Source of the DNA: Lewinellaceae bacterium
GTDB lineage: Bacteria > Bacteroidota > Bacteroidia > Chitinophagales > Saprospiraceae
Assembly (NCBI GenBank): GCA_016713985.1
Contig: JADJOD010000018.1
Location: 62,001-126,000, forward strand
Reading direction: 5' to 3'
Length of the DNA stretch: 64,000 nucleotides
In this document: positions 53,549 to 62,184 of the stretch, piece by piece
Layout: each line of letters begins with the position of its first letter
How positions within the stretch are numbered: position 1 is the first letter of the stretch
The notes under the pieces: generated by a model
Seen by the model: only the letters and a program-made list of their open reading frames with translations
Databases searched by the model: none
Told to the model about the DNA's origin: nothing
Position numbers and translations under genes: made by a program

Positions 53549-54976
53549 TCAATCTTCCGCCACAGCCTCCAGGGCATCCTGCCGGTTCTGCTCCGCCTGG
53601 GCTTTTTTAGTGACTTCGTCCATAATTTTGTGAAACTCTTCCGAAGGCACGGCTTTATCCCTGATCGTGACCTGTTCCCGCACGGCTTCGAATATTTTGT
53701 CCGTTTCGAGGTCGCGGCGGGTGTCGGCCACGTCCTTTTCGTTTTGCATCAGCCGGTCCACGCTGCTTTCGATGACATGGTCGGGCAGGTCGGACTGGAA
53801 GTAGTTGCGCACCCGCGCTGCGTAGGCGTTGCGCACGTCTTCGTCCGTTACTTCTAAGGCAAACAATTCCTTGATTTTGTCGCGCAGCAGCGACCAGCGC
53901 AGGTTTTCGGCAAAAGCCGGGTAGTCGCGGTCGATCTGCGCCTCATCGATTTGGGTTTCGTTGGTGGCCCGGAGCCAGCGTTTGAGGAATTTTTCCGGCA
54001 GTTCGACGGGATTTTGTTCCATCAAACGCCCCTGAAAATCGCGCATCAAAAGCGCGTTGGAACGCACGTCATAGAATCCGAGAATACCTTTTTTGAGTTC
54101 GTCCATGGCTTCTTCGCGGTTTTTTACCCGGCCTTCGCCAAAATAGCCGTTAAAAAAGTTTTCGTCGAGTTCGGCGTCTTCCACCCGGGTTACTTCTTCG
54201 ATGGCGCCTTCAAACCAGTCGCCGACTTCCCGCGGGTCGTTTGCCTCGAGGTTGAGGATGTACTTGCGGTACATCTCCTCTTTTTCCTGTTTTTCGAGAT
54301 TGCGGGCATTAAAACGCAGGGTATCGCCCTTTTTCATGGCGAGTAACTGCGATTTTAAGGGTTCGCCGGTTATGTCTTTCAACGCTACGGTGATGGTGGT
54401 TTCCCATCCGCCTTCTTTTACGCCGGCATCTGCGGAGCCGTCTAATTCCACCGAAGCGATACGCACGATGTCGTCTTCCCGGATATCCGTTTCCGGGTTG
54501 GAGCGGGCGCCCATGCGTTTGCGGGCGTAATTCAGGTCTTCTTCGGCGAGTTCGTCGAGATTGGAAACGGTGAGCCGCTCGTAGATTTCGTTTTTATCGA
54601 GGCCTTTGATGTCGAAAGCCGGCACAAAGCCAACTTCGTAATTAACCGCGTATTCCGGCTCTATATCGGTAATTTTGAAGGAAAAACTGCGTTGTTCTTC
54701 GGTGGGCAGGGGTTGGCCGAGCACGTCGAGTTTGCTTTCGCGCAGGTAATCGTAGAGCCGGTTGGCGAGCAGTTCGTTCAGTGTTTCGCTGAATATGGTG
54801 TTGCCGTACAGTTTTTTTACAAATTCCATCGGCGCCTGGCCCTGGCGGAAACCACGAATGGATGCGCGGGAGCGGAATTTTTTCAGTTCGGCGTCGATTT
54901 TCGGCTTGATCTCTTCGCGGGTAACGGTGACGGTTAAAACGGCCGAGGTGTTGTCGATATCTTTGCGGACAACCAT
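53549..54976 (-). CDS. tig: Trigger factor (ribosome-associated chaperone)
   Basis: A 475-residue trigger factor. The ribosome-binding N-domain includes the signature SIRGFRQGQAPMEFVKKLYG. The FKBP-like middle domain and long helical C-domain follow (LEKQEKEEMYRKYILNLEAN, LPEKFLKRWLRATNETQIDE). The C-terminal region is divergent, as usual in Bacteroidota. In many bacteria tig lies directly before clpP-clpX; here two T9SS cargo genes lie between. Confidence 0.93.
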   Translation of the reverse strand: MVVRKDIDNTSAVLTVTVTREEIKPKIDAELKKFRSRASIRGFRQGQAPMEFVKKLYGNTIFSETLNELLANRLYDYLRESKLDVLGQPLPTEEQRSFSFKITDIEPEYAVNYEVGFVPAFDIKGLDKNEIYERLTVSNLDELAEEDLNYARKRMGARSNPETDIREDDIVRIASVELDGSADAGVKEGGWETTITVALKDITGEPLKSQLLAMKKGDTLRFNARNLEKQEKEEMYRKYILNLEANDPREVGDWFEGAIEEVTRVEDAELDENFFNGYFGEGRVKNREEAMDELKKGILGFYDVRSNALLMRDFQGRLMEQNPVELPEKFLKRWLRATNETQIDEAQIDRDYPAFAENLRWSLLRDKIKELFALEVTDEDVRNAYAARVRNYFQSDLPDHVIESSVDRLMQNEKDVADTRRDLETDKIFEAVREQVTIRDKAVPSEEFHKIMDEVTKKAQAEQNRQDALEAVAED

Positions 54977-55088
54977 AAGTTGGATGTTGGAAATTTAGAA
55001 ATAGGAAATTTGGAAATCGGAAATGTGGATTGAAATCCGGGAAGTACAAATTTTTGGTTTACATGGGTTTATGACCCCTCTCACTAAG

Positions 55089-55170
55089 TGCGGGCGGAGG
55101 GACTCGAACCCCCATGCCTCACGGCGCCAGATCCTAAGTCTGGTACGTCTACCAATTTCGCCACGCCCGC
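55089..55170 (-). tRNA. tRNA-Leu (anticodon UAG)
   Basis: An 82-base cloverleaf on the minus strand. The acceptor stem is GCGGGCG pairing with CGCCCGC; the D arm is TGGCGAAATTGGTAGACG; the anticodon stem-loop is CCAGA-CTTAGGA-TCTGG with anticodon TAG; the long variable arm is typical of Leu; and GGTTCGAGTCC forms the T loop. No CCA is encoded, so it is added after transcription. It lies between tig and the relA/spoT gene. Confidence 0.93.
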
Positions 55171-55348
55171 AGTAATGTATTGTTATGAACAGTTGGCAAA
55201 TTTTTTGTAACTCTAAAATTTTCAAGTACAAAGCAATGCCGCCGTCCCCAACGATTAACCCTTTCAAAAAGGCCGGCAAAAGTACACTGTTTTAGCGGAA
55301 AACAAAGAATCGGGGCAAGAGAAAAACAGTTAACAAGGCGCAAACAAA

Positions 55349-55379
55349 TTTGGCTGCCCGAAAGTTTGCCATAATTTTG
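55349..55379 (+). promoter_or_regulatory. Promoter of the relA/spoT-family gene
   Basis: TTTG (55349-55352), 19 bases, then TAATTTTG (55372-55379), an exact Bacteroidota-type promoter, 37 bases before the ATG at 55417. The gap holds nothing else apart from the tRNA-Leu upstream. Confidence 0.75.
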
Positions 55380-55416
55380 TCAAGTATCTGAACACAGCGA
55401 TAAACAGGAGGGCATT

Positions 55417-57719
55417 ATGGAGCAGCATGACGGTATCAATTTACCTGCGGAATCGATCCAGGCAGGAACGCAGGGCAATCATGTGCTCGAAGCGAAAGAT
55501 GCCGCTATTCCCGGCGAACGGGAGGACCGGACGATCATCCGGCGGGCTTACCGCAACCTCCTGAAGTCCATCAAAACGCCGCTCGACAAGCCGGACCGGG
55601 AAAGTATCCGCGCGGCATTCGAACTGGCGGCCGAAGCGCACCAGAAACAGCGCCGCAAAACCGGCGAACCCTACATCCTGCATCCCATCGAAGTGGCGCG
55701 TATCTGTGTGGAGGAGATCGGCCTCGGCCCGACGGCCGTGGTATGCGCCTTGCTGCACGATGTGGTGGAAGATACCGATGTGTCGCTCAAGGACTTGCAC
55801 GGGCGTTTTGGCGCCCGGGTGTCTCTGATTGTCGACGGCCTCACGAAACTCGACGGATTGCACGATTCCGAAAGCCCCCAGGCCGAAAACCTGAGCAAAG
55901 TATTGCGCGCAATGGTGTCCGACGTCCGGGTGGTGCTGATCAAAATGGCCGACCGCCTGCACAACCTGCGTACCATCAAAAGTATGCCCCACCACAAACA
56001 ACTCAAGATCGCGGCCGAAACCACCATGATCTATGCGCCGCTGGCGCACCGGCTGGGTTTGTACAAGGTGAAAAGCGAGTTTCAGGACCTGTGTCTCAAG
56101 ATCACCCACCCCGAAGAATACCACGAGATCGCGGAAAAACTTTCCCAAACCAAACGCGCGCGGGAACAGTATATCGACGAATTTACGGCGCCTATCAACG
56201 ACGCAGTAAAAGAAATGGGCATCTCCGCCCGCATCACCGGCCGGCCCAAAAGTATCTACTCCATCCGGAACAAGATCAAACACAAACACGTCTCCTTTGA
56301 AGATATTTACGACCTGTTTGCCATCCGGATCATCGTGGATGTGCCGCCGGTAGACGAACGATTGGCCTGCTGGCAGGTCTACACCTTTGTGACGGATTAT
56401 TACAAACCCATTCCCGAGCGGCTGAAAGACTGGATTACCAGCCCCAAGGCCAACGGTTACGAATCGTTGCACACCACCGTGATCGGCCCGGAAGGCCGTT
56501 TTGTGGAAGTGCAGATCCGCTCTGAACGAATGGACGATATTGCCGAACGTGGATTTGCGGCGCACTGGAAATACAAGGGCGTCAAGGGTTTGAGCAAACT
56601 GAAAAAAGACGTATTCGAAAACTGGCTCAACCAGGTGCGCGAAACGATGGAAAACAACGACACCGGCAGCGCCGTTGAGTTTCTGGCCGATTTTCAAAGT
56701 AACCTGTTTGCCGAGGAAGTACACGTTTTTACCCCCAAGGGGGATATGAAAATACTGCCGGATGGGGCCACAGCGCTCGATTTTGCTTTCAGTATCCACT
56801 CCAATATCGGGTGCCATTGCCAGTCGGTCAAAATCAATAACCGCTTAGAACGCCTTGATTACGTGTTAAAAAGTGGCGACCAGGTGGAAGTGCTGACCAA
56901 AAAAACACAAAAACCGAAGGAAGACTGGCTCCAGTTTGTAGTTACCGGCAAGGCGAAAAACCGCATCCGTTCGGCCCTGCGGGAAGAAAACGCAGCCAGG
57001 CGGAATACGGCCGGGAAATCCTCGAACGCAAACTCAACGGATTTAAGGTATCCGTGGAAGACAATGCGGATATGCTGGCCAGGTGGTTCGGTTTCCCCAA
57101 CCGCCTCGAATTTTTGAGCGCCATTTATCACCAGCAGGTGGATTTGGCGGATCTCAAACGTTTTCGCTCCGACGGCGTCCGGCTCGTTGAAATCGAGGAA
57201 AAAACCGCCAGACAGGAGGCGGAGCCGCTTGTTCCGGAAAATATGCCGCGCCTCAAATCGGGCAACAAACCCGAGGTCATCATCAACGGCGAACCCGGCA
57301 GTTATTACCAGTATTCTTTTGCAACCTGCTGCAATCCCGTGCAGGGCGACGCCATTTTCGGGTTCATTCTCGCCATCGGCGGCGTCAAAATACACCGCGC
57401 CACCTGCCCCAACGCCACACACTTGCTGGCCAACTACGAACACCGCATCCTGAAAGCGGGCTGGGGAAATACCGTAAAAGCCGATTTTCTGACGAATATC
57501 ATCGTCACCGGTATCGACAGCGGGCCGGGCGTGATTCACCAGTTGACCGACAAAATATCGAGCCTGGGGATCAATATTCGTTCGTTTTCCATTTCCGGCG
57601 AAAGCGGTTACTTCGAAGGGCGCATCGGACTTATCGTGGCCAACACCGATCAGTTGAATTTAGCCATGCGCGCACTGAAAAGTTTTGAGTGGGTGTCGAA
57701 TGTGAGCCGGGAAGATTGA
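55417..57719 (+). CDS. Bifunctional (p)ppGpp synthetase/hydrolase, RelA/SpoT family (frameshifted)
   Basis: A long RSH protein, expected ~767 residues, controlling the stringent response. The HD hydrolase domain is present (YILHPIEVARICVEE, VVCALLHDVVEDTDVS with HD ligands). The synthetase domain follows (RITGRPKSIYSIRNKIKHKH, AIRIIVDVPP, YESLHTTVIGPEGRFVEVQI), then TGS (EVHVFTPKGDMKILPDGATA) and a C-terminal ACT domain (GIDSGPGVIHQLTDKISSLG). The frame changes at a four-A run (56987-56990). Reading one extra A restores REEKRSQAEYGREILERKLN, so one base is probably missing. The rest is intact and essential-looking, which favours sequence error. Confidence 0.93.
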
Positions 57720-57720
57720 G

Positions 57721-57760
57721 TGGGCAGTGGCAGGGGGCAGTAGCAGTGGCAGTAGCGCTA
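57721..57760. repeat. Short GGCAGT/AGCAGT tract after the relA/spoT-family gene
   Basis: GGGCAGTGGCAG, GGGGCAGTAGCAG and TGGCAGTAGC in a row start two bases after the stop of the synthetase gene. Same words as the tracts at 15280-15406 and 43690-43742, but without the complementary half. Confidence 0.65.
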
Positions 57761-57896
57761 AGAAAGGCTGCAAAGACCCTGCGGGAAAGCTTCCAACCTC
57801 AACTGATTTATCAGTTTACACAAACTTCTTTAAACCGCCGCTTCATTATCAGATTGTTCCGAAGAAAATTAGCAGCATTAATCCCGCTTGATTACT

Positions 57897-58014
57897 TATA
57901 CCTCACGTCGCCAGGTTTTGTGCATGAATCATCGTGCGTAGTAATAGTCTCATTGCCAATGAGACTATTACTTAATCTCCAATCAAAGCACAAAACCTGG
58001 CGGCTTGAGGTATA
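57897..58014. repeat. Nested inverted-repeat element between convergent genes
   Basis: The outer arms (57897-57923 and 57988-58014) are 27 bases with two mismatches (TATACCTCA at the end, CCAGGTTTTGTGC inside). The inner arms are 15 bases and perfect (AGTAATAGTCTCATT, 57940-57954, and complement 57958-57972) around a three-base loop. The 118-base unit can form a two-level cruciform. It lies between the convergent synthetase and six-bladed propeller genes, and may be a bidirectional terminator or a MITE-like element. It shares no obvious words with the elements at 6948 and 39153. Confidence 0.75.
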
Positions 58015-58026
58015 AAAATCTTCGGA

Positions 58027-59238
58027 TTATTGTTTAGTTTCCTCCGGATCATTGCCGTCGCGGCGAAGTACGGGACGTGTTGAAAAATAAAGCAAGATAT
58101 ATTTGTTTTCCGAATCTTTATCTGCCAATGTTTGTGCCAGGTCGGGATGCCTTCGGCCTAACTCTTCCATATTGATTTTGTTGTTTGCCATCATATGGCG
58201 GATACGGCGGGGCTCCAATACCAAAGCGAAGGAAGTTTCGCTTTTTTGAAATACATCGCCGACTTGCACAAGTGGATAAAGCCAGTCGTCTTCCCTGAAA
58301 TTCCGCGCATTATAAAAATTCCCTGACAGGTTGTCAAACACGCACAAGGAGGTTTTTTGTTCATCAAAAATATGGAAAACAGCATACTGGCCGGTCGTCA
58401 CGAATCCTTCGTACAGAAAGGCGTTATTATCGGTGTCCCAGCCCGTCAACTTCTTTTTGCGCAATTCTACCGGCACTTCTTTCCCTTTGAAATCGAGCAC
58501 ATAAACCGGAGTGATTCTATTTTTGCTTAAAGAAAAGACGGTGTCGGAAAAGGGAGGGTTGAACCATATCTGATGGCCGGCAGACGTTAAAAAACCGGTA
58601 TATTCATAACCCCATCCATCAGAAGATTCCGGGTAAGGGAGCGCCCTTTTAATGAGGTTTCCTTTATTGTCATAATAAACCAGGTGGTATTTGCCTGAAA
58701 TATCCGTTGCGCCGAATTCATTATATACGACATAGCCGCCATCGGGTAAAATAGCCATCTGTTGTCCATACATTCCGTTGGGCAGTGTGGATAACAGGTT
58801 TCCGGACAAATCGTATGTCATAAACGCCATTTTTCCGGCTACCAGGCCTGTGATATTGTTTTTTCCGGGTTCAGGTACGATATCATAGAGTTCGTTATAC
58901 CCGCCCTGTGATTCTGATTGATGGCCAATCTTGTTTAAAAATATCCCTGTTTTTTCATCAAAGACATATAAATTCTGAAAATCCGTCCGGTTGTCCAGAA
59001 TGATAATTTTGCCATTGGAAAAAACTGCCTTCCGAATACTTCTCAAAGGAGCGCTTTCAGAAGGGGCCAGAGTCACAAATCCTTCCAGGTCAAAGAGTTC
59101 TGATGCTCTTATTGTATAAGGCGACGAAGAAAATACCTGGATTTCCCGCAGGCCGTCATCCAGCATGGAATTGGTGTTTTTACAACCGGCAGCAGCAATT
59201 GTGGTAGAAATAAATAGCAGTACCTGAACTGTTTTCAT
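58027..59238 (-). CDS. Six-bladed beta-propeller lipoprotein
   Basis: A 403-residue lipoprotein. The signal MKTVQVLLFISTTIAAAGCK gives a lipobox Cys; an ATG six codons upstream is possible. The body fits the 6-bladed propeller proteins of Bacteroidota: FSSSPYTIRASELFDLEGFV, GKIIILDNRTDFQNLYVFDE, GYVVYNEFGATDISGKYHLV. Such genes often sit next to small exported peptides of unknown function, as here. It is AT-richer than the housekeeping genes nearby. Ligand unknown. Confidence 0.8.
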   Translation of the reverse strand: MKTVQVLLFISTTIAAAGCKNTNSMLDDGLREIQVFSSSPYTIRASELFDLEGFVTLAPSESAPLRSIRKAVFSNGKIIILDNRTDFQNLYVFDEKTGIFLNKIGHQSESQGGYNELYDIVPEPGKNNITGLVAGKMAFMTYDLSGNLLSTLPNGMYGQQMAILPDGGYVVYNEFGATDISGKYHLVYYDNKGNLIKRALPYPESSDGWGYEYTGFLTSAGHQIWFNPPFSDTVFSLSKNRITPVYVLDFKGKEVPVELRKKKLTGWDTDNNAFLYEGFVTTGQYAVFHIFDEQKTSLCVFDNLSGNFYNARNFREDDWLYPLVQVGDVFQKSETSFALVLEPRRIRHMMANNKINMEELGRRHPDLAQTLADKDSENKYILLYFSTRPVLRRDGNDPEETKQ

Positions 59239-59305
59239 AAGAGGAAGGCTTGTCAAGTATTACGCGCGCCATAAGAAGCGCCGGAGAAGTCTCGTCCCCG
59301 GACGG

Positions 59306-59581
59306 TTAATTACAACAACTCAATTCATATGCACAACAGCACCCATTGAAACTGCTGAATACAGTATAAATCGCGTCATTATATTTGACTTGCGCTTCTT
59401 CCCGGCACGGGCCGATTAAAACTCCTGCGTGTTCATTGCAAAATGCAATATCGGAAGCGTATTCGGCTTGAGCATACGCGTAGTTGATCGCAAAAGTGGT
59501 AATACAGGGAGATTCGGCAAAAACATAATATTGAATACCAAAAATTATAATTAGTGCCAGAGCAAATATTTTCTTTTTCAT
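59306..59581 (-). CDS. Small exported Cys-rich protein
   Basis: A 91-residue protein with a clear signal peptide (MKKKIFALALIIIFGIQYYV, probable cut after VFA). The mature ~70 residues hold eight Cys, including a C-terminal cluster GCCCAYELSCCN, which suggests disulfide-bonded packing after export. I do not recognise the family. It lies between a lipoprotein (10 bases upstream) and a propeller lipoprotein (67 bases downstream), so the three are probably one transcript. Confidence 0.7.
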   Translation of the reverse strand: MKKKIFALALIIIFGIQYYVFAESPCITTFAINYAYAQAEYASDIAFCNEHAGVLIGPCREEAQVKYNDAIYTVFSSFNGCCCAYELSCCN

Positions 59582-59590
59582 GATATGATC

Positions 59591-60070
59591 TTATTTATTT
59601 TGTTTTTTATTCATAAAATCGTTGACCACCTCGTTTGCATGCCTGATATTCGGGATAAAAAGAAGCGACATCTGCTGCCGGGTTTCCATTTGGGCGAGTT
59701 CGGGATAACGCAGCTCCAGTTCTTGTTGGGTTTTCTGGTAATCTCGAAGGAAACGTTCGCTTGCCAGGAAAGCTGAGCCACGGGGATGCCCTTCCAGGCA
59801 TTTTTCCAGATCGGGCAGGGTAGCAGTTGCAGCATAAAACCCGCAGCTGTGGGTTTTTGAAAACACAGACTCCAGTTCTTCGCGTGAAAAGGATGCCAAA
59901 ATTCTTGTATGCCGGTGAAATAGTTCTCGTACACGCTCCGTCTGAGGATCCGTATCCAGCCTTTTTTTGAGTGAAGTCACGTCGGAGATTGTGGTTTTTT
60001 CTTTTTGGCAGGATGTAAAAAATCCAATGACAAGTGCCGTTAACAAGAAAATGTAAATTGCTTTTTTCAT
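59591..60070 (-). CDS. Lipoprotein of unknown function
   Basis: A 159-residue lipoprotein with signal MKKAIYIFLLTALVIGFFTS and lipobox Cys following (SCQKEKTT). The rest is mostly helical and charged (RVRELFHRHTRILASFSREE, FLRDYQKTQQELELRYPELA), with two Cys in SCGFYAATATLPDLEKCLEG. It is the first gene of the minus-strand unit with the Cys-rich protein and the propeller, and is divergent from the XRE regulator. Function unknown. Confidence 0.7.
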   Translation of the reverse strand: MKKAIYIFLLTALVIGFFTSCQKEKTTISDVTSLKKRLDTDPQTERVRELFHRHTRILASFSREELESVFSKTHSCGFYAATATLPDLEKCLEGHPRGSAFLASERFLRDYQKTQQELELRYPELAQMETRQQMSLLFIPNIRHANEVVNDFMNKKQNK

Positions 60071-60193
60071 GTTGATATAATTGACGGTTAAAATAAATGT
60101 ACAAATAATTGAGATTCTTTGCTTATTTGAGTATTTTCAATATTTTTAACCGGACAAAAATATATCTCCGCCTTTTTGCAGGATTAAATTTCC

Positions 60194-60210
60194 GGTTTTA
60201 TTTTAAAACC
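60194..60210. promoter_or_regulatory. Palindrome in the divergent promoter region (possible XRE operator)
   Basis: GGTTTTATTTTAAAACC has perfect 7-bp arms around a TTT centre; a half-site TTTAAAACC follows at 60223-60231. It lies between the minus-strand lipoprotein gene and the XRE regulator gene, upstream of the -7 box at 60239. Binding by the XRE protein is inference. Confidence 0.5.
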
Positions 60211-60238
60211 AAACCGGCATACTTTAAAACCAGCTGCT

Positions 60239-60246
60239 TATATTTG
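60239..60246 (+). promoter_or_regulatory. Candidate -7 element of the XRE regulator gene
   Basis: TATATTTG matches TAnnTTTG and lies 40 bases before the ATG at 60287; no TTTG at the -33 position. On the other strand TATTTTTG (60155-60162) could serve the divergent lipoprotein unit. Confidence 0.4.
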
Positions 60247-60286
60247 TATCCTGTATAGAAGATATTTTTTATTTAACACCTTCATT

Positions 60287-60544
60287 ATGAATACGTATAT
60301 CTCCGATCTACTATCCGACAATCTGCGTCATCTGCGCGCTTTTCACCAGTTTCCGCAGCGCTATCTGGCCCATATATTAAAGTGTTCGCAATACGGTTAC
60401 AGCAAGTTGGAGCGCGGCCGGATGCGGATTGGTGAATCGAAACTTTCCAAACTCGCCGACTTGTACGGCGTACCTTCTTCTGACCTGCTCTGCAAATCTT
60501 CGGATGAATTGATCCGCCAAATTATTGAATCCAGAAAGCTCTGA
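60287..60544 (+). CDS. XRE-family helix-turn-helix regulator
   Basis: An 85-residue single-domain regulator. The HTH reads NLRHLRAFHQFPQRYLAHIL, KCSQYGYSKLERGRMRIGES, KLSKLADLYGVPSSDLLC, the usual XRE layout with the recognition helix around QYGYSKLERG. It is divergent from the exported-protein unit at 58027-60070 across a 216-base gap that holds a palindrome, so it may control that unit and itself. It converges with the GtrA gene 19 bases away. Confidence 0.85.
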   Translation: MNTYISDLLSDNLRHLRAFHQFPQRYLAHILKCSQYGYSKLERGRMRIGESKLSKLADLYGVPSSDLLCKSSDELIRQIIESRKL

Positions 60545-60563
60545 TTTGCCGCGCACCTGCTAC

Positions 60564-60947
60564 TTAAGCGTGAAACGTAAAAGTATAATTCGCCCAGAAA
60601 TTCCAGAGCGTTACAACGGCAGTGGCTACTAATTTGGACGTATAAAAATTGACTTTATACCGCTCGTTGAGCAGGTAAATAATACTGTTGTTGATGGCCA
60701 GTCCGATAAGCGACGCCAGCAGGAACTTGGAAAACTGCGTGGCAATGGAGGGGTCCTGGCTGTGGAAGGTCCACACCCGGTTGAGAATATAATTGCTGAG
60801 CACCGCGCACAAAAATCCGGTGCTGTTGGCAACGTATTTGTTAAAACGCAGTTTTTCCTTGCAGAGCCAGGTGATGCCAAAATCGACCCCCACGCCGGAA
60901 GCGCCGACAATTCCGAATTTTAAAAATTTGAGTACTAATTCGCTCAT
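60564..60947 (-). CDS. GtrA-family membrane protein
   Basis: A 127-residue GtrA-like protein with four predicted membrane helices (LKFLKFGIVGASGVGVDFGI, FLLASLIGLAINNSIIYLL, ATAVVTLWNFWANYTFTF). The family is thought to help move or flip undecaprenyl- or polyprenyl-linked sugars. The start MSELVLKFLKFGI overlaps the stop of the GT87 gene by ATGA, so the two are translationally coupled. A longer in-frame start exists inside the GT87 gene but is not family-like. Confidence 0.9.
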   Translation of the reverse strand: MSELVLKFLKFGIVGASGVGVDFGITWLCKEKLRFNKYVANSTGFLCAVLSNYILNRVWTFHSQDPSIATQFSKFLLASLIGLAINNSIIYLLNERYKVNFYTSKLVATAVVTLWNFWANYTFTFHA

Positions 60948-62137
60948 TTTGAATGCCTGAATACGTCTGAACCCCGGAACAAAAGTTTCCAGGTAATTAT
61001 GCTCCAAATGGCGATACAGGGTACGGCTTTGAGGATATAGGGCTGTACGAACTCCTGACGTAAGGTTTTTGGGAAAATATCTGTCGGAGACAGCGAAACC
61101 AGTAAAAAGGTTGTCCACAACAGCACATTTTCCCAGGCTCTTTTTGGGGTTGCACACCACCAAAGCGCCACGCCACACATCGCAATGATAAAGGTCGGCG
61201 ATTCGGCTTTATGATTAAAAATAACCACCCAGATCAGTACCGATGCGCAAGCCAGTACGCGCTGAATATCAGACACTTGCAAGGATTTCCAATACAAGCG
61301 CCCCCCTTCCCGCGATACCCGGTAAGCGCTCGCCCACACCGAAGTCGCCAAAAGCAGGAACCCCGCCAGGGTCACCCCCGTTTTGGAAGGTATCCAGCCA
61401 AACCAGGCCTGCAACCAGCCCTGCACCGACAAACCGATGGACGCTTCGTGGTCGCTGCGCAGCAATTCCAGCCACCATTCGTACACCTGAACCGTTTGTG
61501 CAGGTGAAATAACCGCGAGCGGAATCAGGCTTAACAAAACGGCCCATACCGTCAGCCACACAGCCACACGTGCTTTGCCCGGGTACAACAGCGCCAAAAC
61601 GGCGGCGAAAATACCGAAGATTTTGATGTATGCCGCACCCATGATAAAACCTGCGGCCCGGCCGTACTTTTTTTGCCCGAATGCGATGAATGCCCACAAC
61701 ATCAGGCCGGCCGTAAGCCCGTTGCTCTGGCTGTTTTGCAGGGAAGTAATCAGTTCGATCAGTACAAACCAGGCGGCGAATATGCGTTGCCCCTGGCTGA
61801 GCACCGGCAAACGCAACATGGCGGCCAGCAGAACCAGGGCATTCAGCAGGTTCCAGACGGGCAAGCCCAGCCAGTCGGGCACAGCCGAAAAGGGCGCCAT
61901 AAAAAGTGAAAACGCCGGACTGTATTTGAACAAATCCCATTGCTCTGCCGGAAAGGCGGCGTATGGGTTCAATCCTTGCAGCAGGTGTGGAAACGAGTTT
62001 TTAAAAATCAGGTAATTCTCGTAAAAAGTATACCCGCCCGGCCGTTCGCCCTGCGTCAGTTTCTGGATGGACACGGCAATTGCGGCCAGCGAATACACGG
62101 ACCACAACAGCCATTGCTTTTTCCAAAAATGTTTCAT
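60944..62137 (-). CDS. GT87-type (DUF2029) polyprenyl-sugar mannosyltransferase-like protein
   Basis: A 397-residue multi-pass protein with about ten hydrophobic segments. The GT87/DUF2029 pattern shows near the start: GGYTFYENYLIFKNSFPHLL, LNPYAAFPAEQWDLFKYSPA. The Asp/Glu near the first periplasmic loop would be the catalytic region of such GT-C enzymes. It probably transfers a sugar from a lipid carrier to a cell-envelope acceptor. Coupled to GtrA (overlap ATGA). A start 17 codons upstream would reach into the end of the DUF6438 gene. Confidence 0.82.
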   Translation of the reverse strand: MKHFWKKQWLLWSVYSLAAIAVSIQKLTQGERPGGYTFYENYLIFKNSFPHLLQGLNPYAAFPAEQWDLFKYSPAFSLFMAPFSAVPDWLGLPVWNLLNALVLLAAMLRLPVLSQGQRIFAAWFVLIELITSLQNSQSNGLTAGLMLWAFIAFGQKKYGRAAGFIMGAAYIKIFGIFAAVLALLYPGKARVAVWLTVWAVLLSLIPLAVISPAQTVQVYEWWLELLRSDHEASIGLSVQGWLQAWFGWIPSKTGVTLAGFLLLATSVWASAYRVSREGGRLYWKSLQVSDIQRVLACASVLIWVVIFNHKAESPTFIIAMCGVALWWCATPKRAWENVLLWTTFLLVSLSPTDIFPKTLRQEFVQPYILKAVPCIAIWSIITWKLLFRGSDVFRHSK

Positions 62138-62184
62138 TGTCAATACTTTATCATATCTAAATACCCGCCAATCAGCCGCGGGCA

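Noticed and set aside
55441..56817. Long minus-strand frame opposite the relA/spoT-family gene
   Set aside because: Shadow of the RSH gene, which has unmistakable domains on the plus strand.
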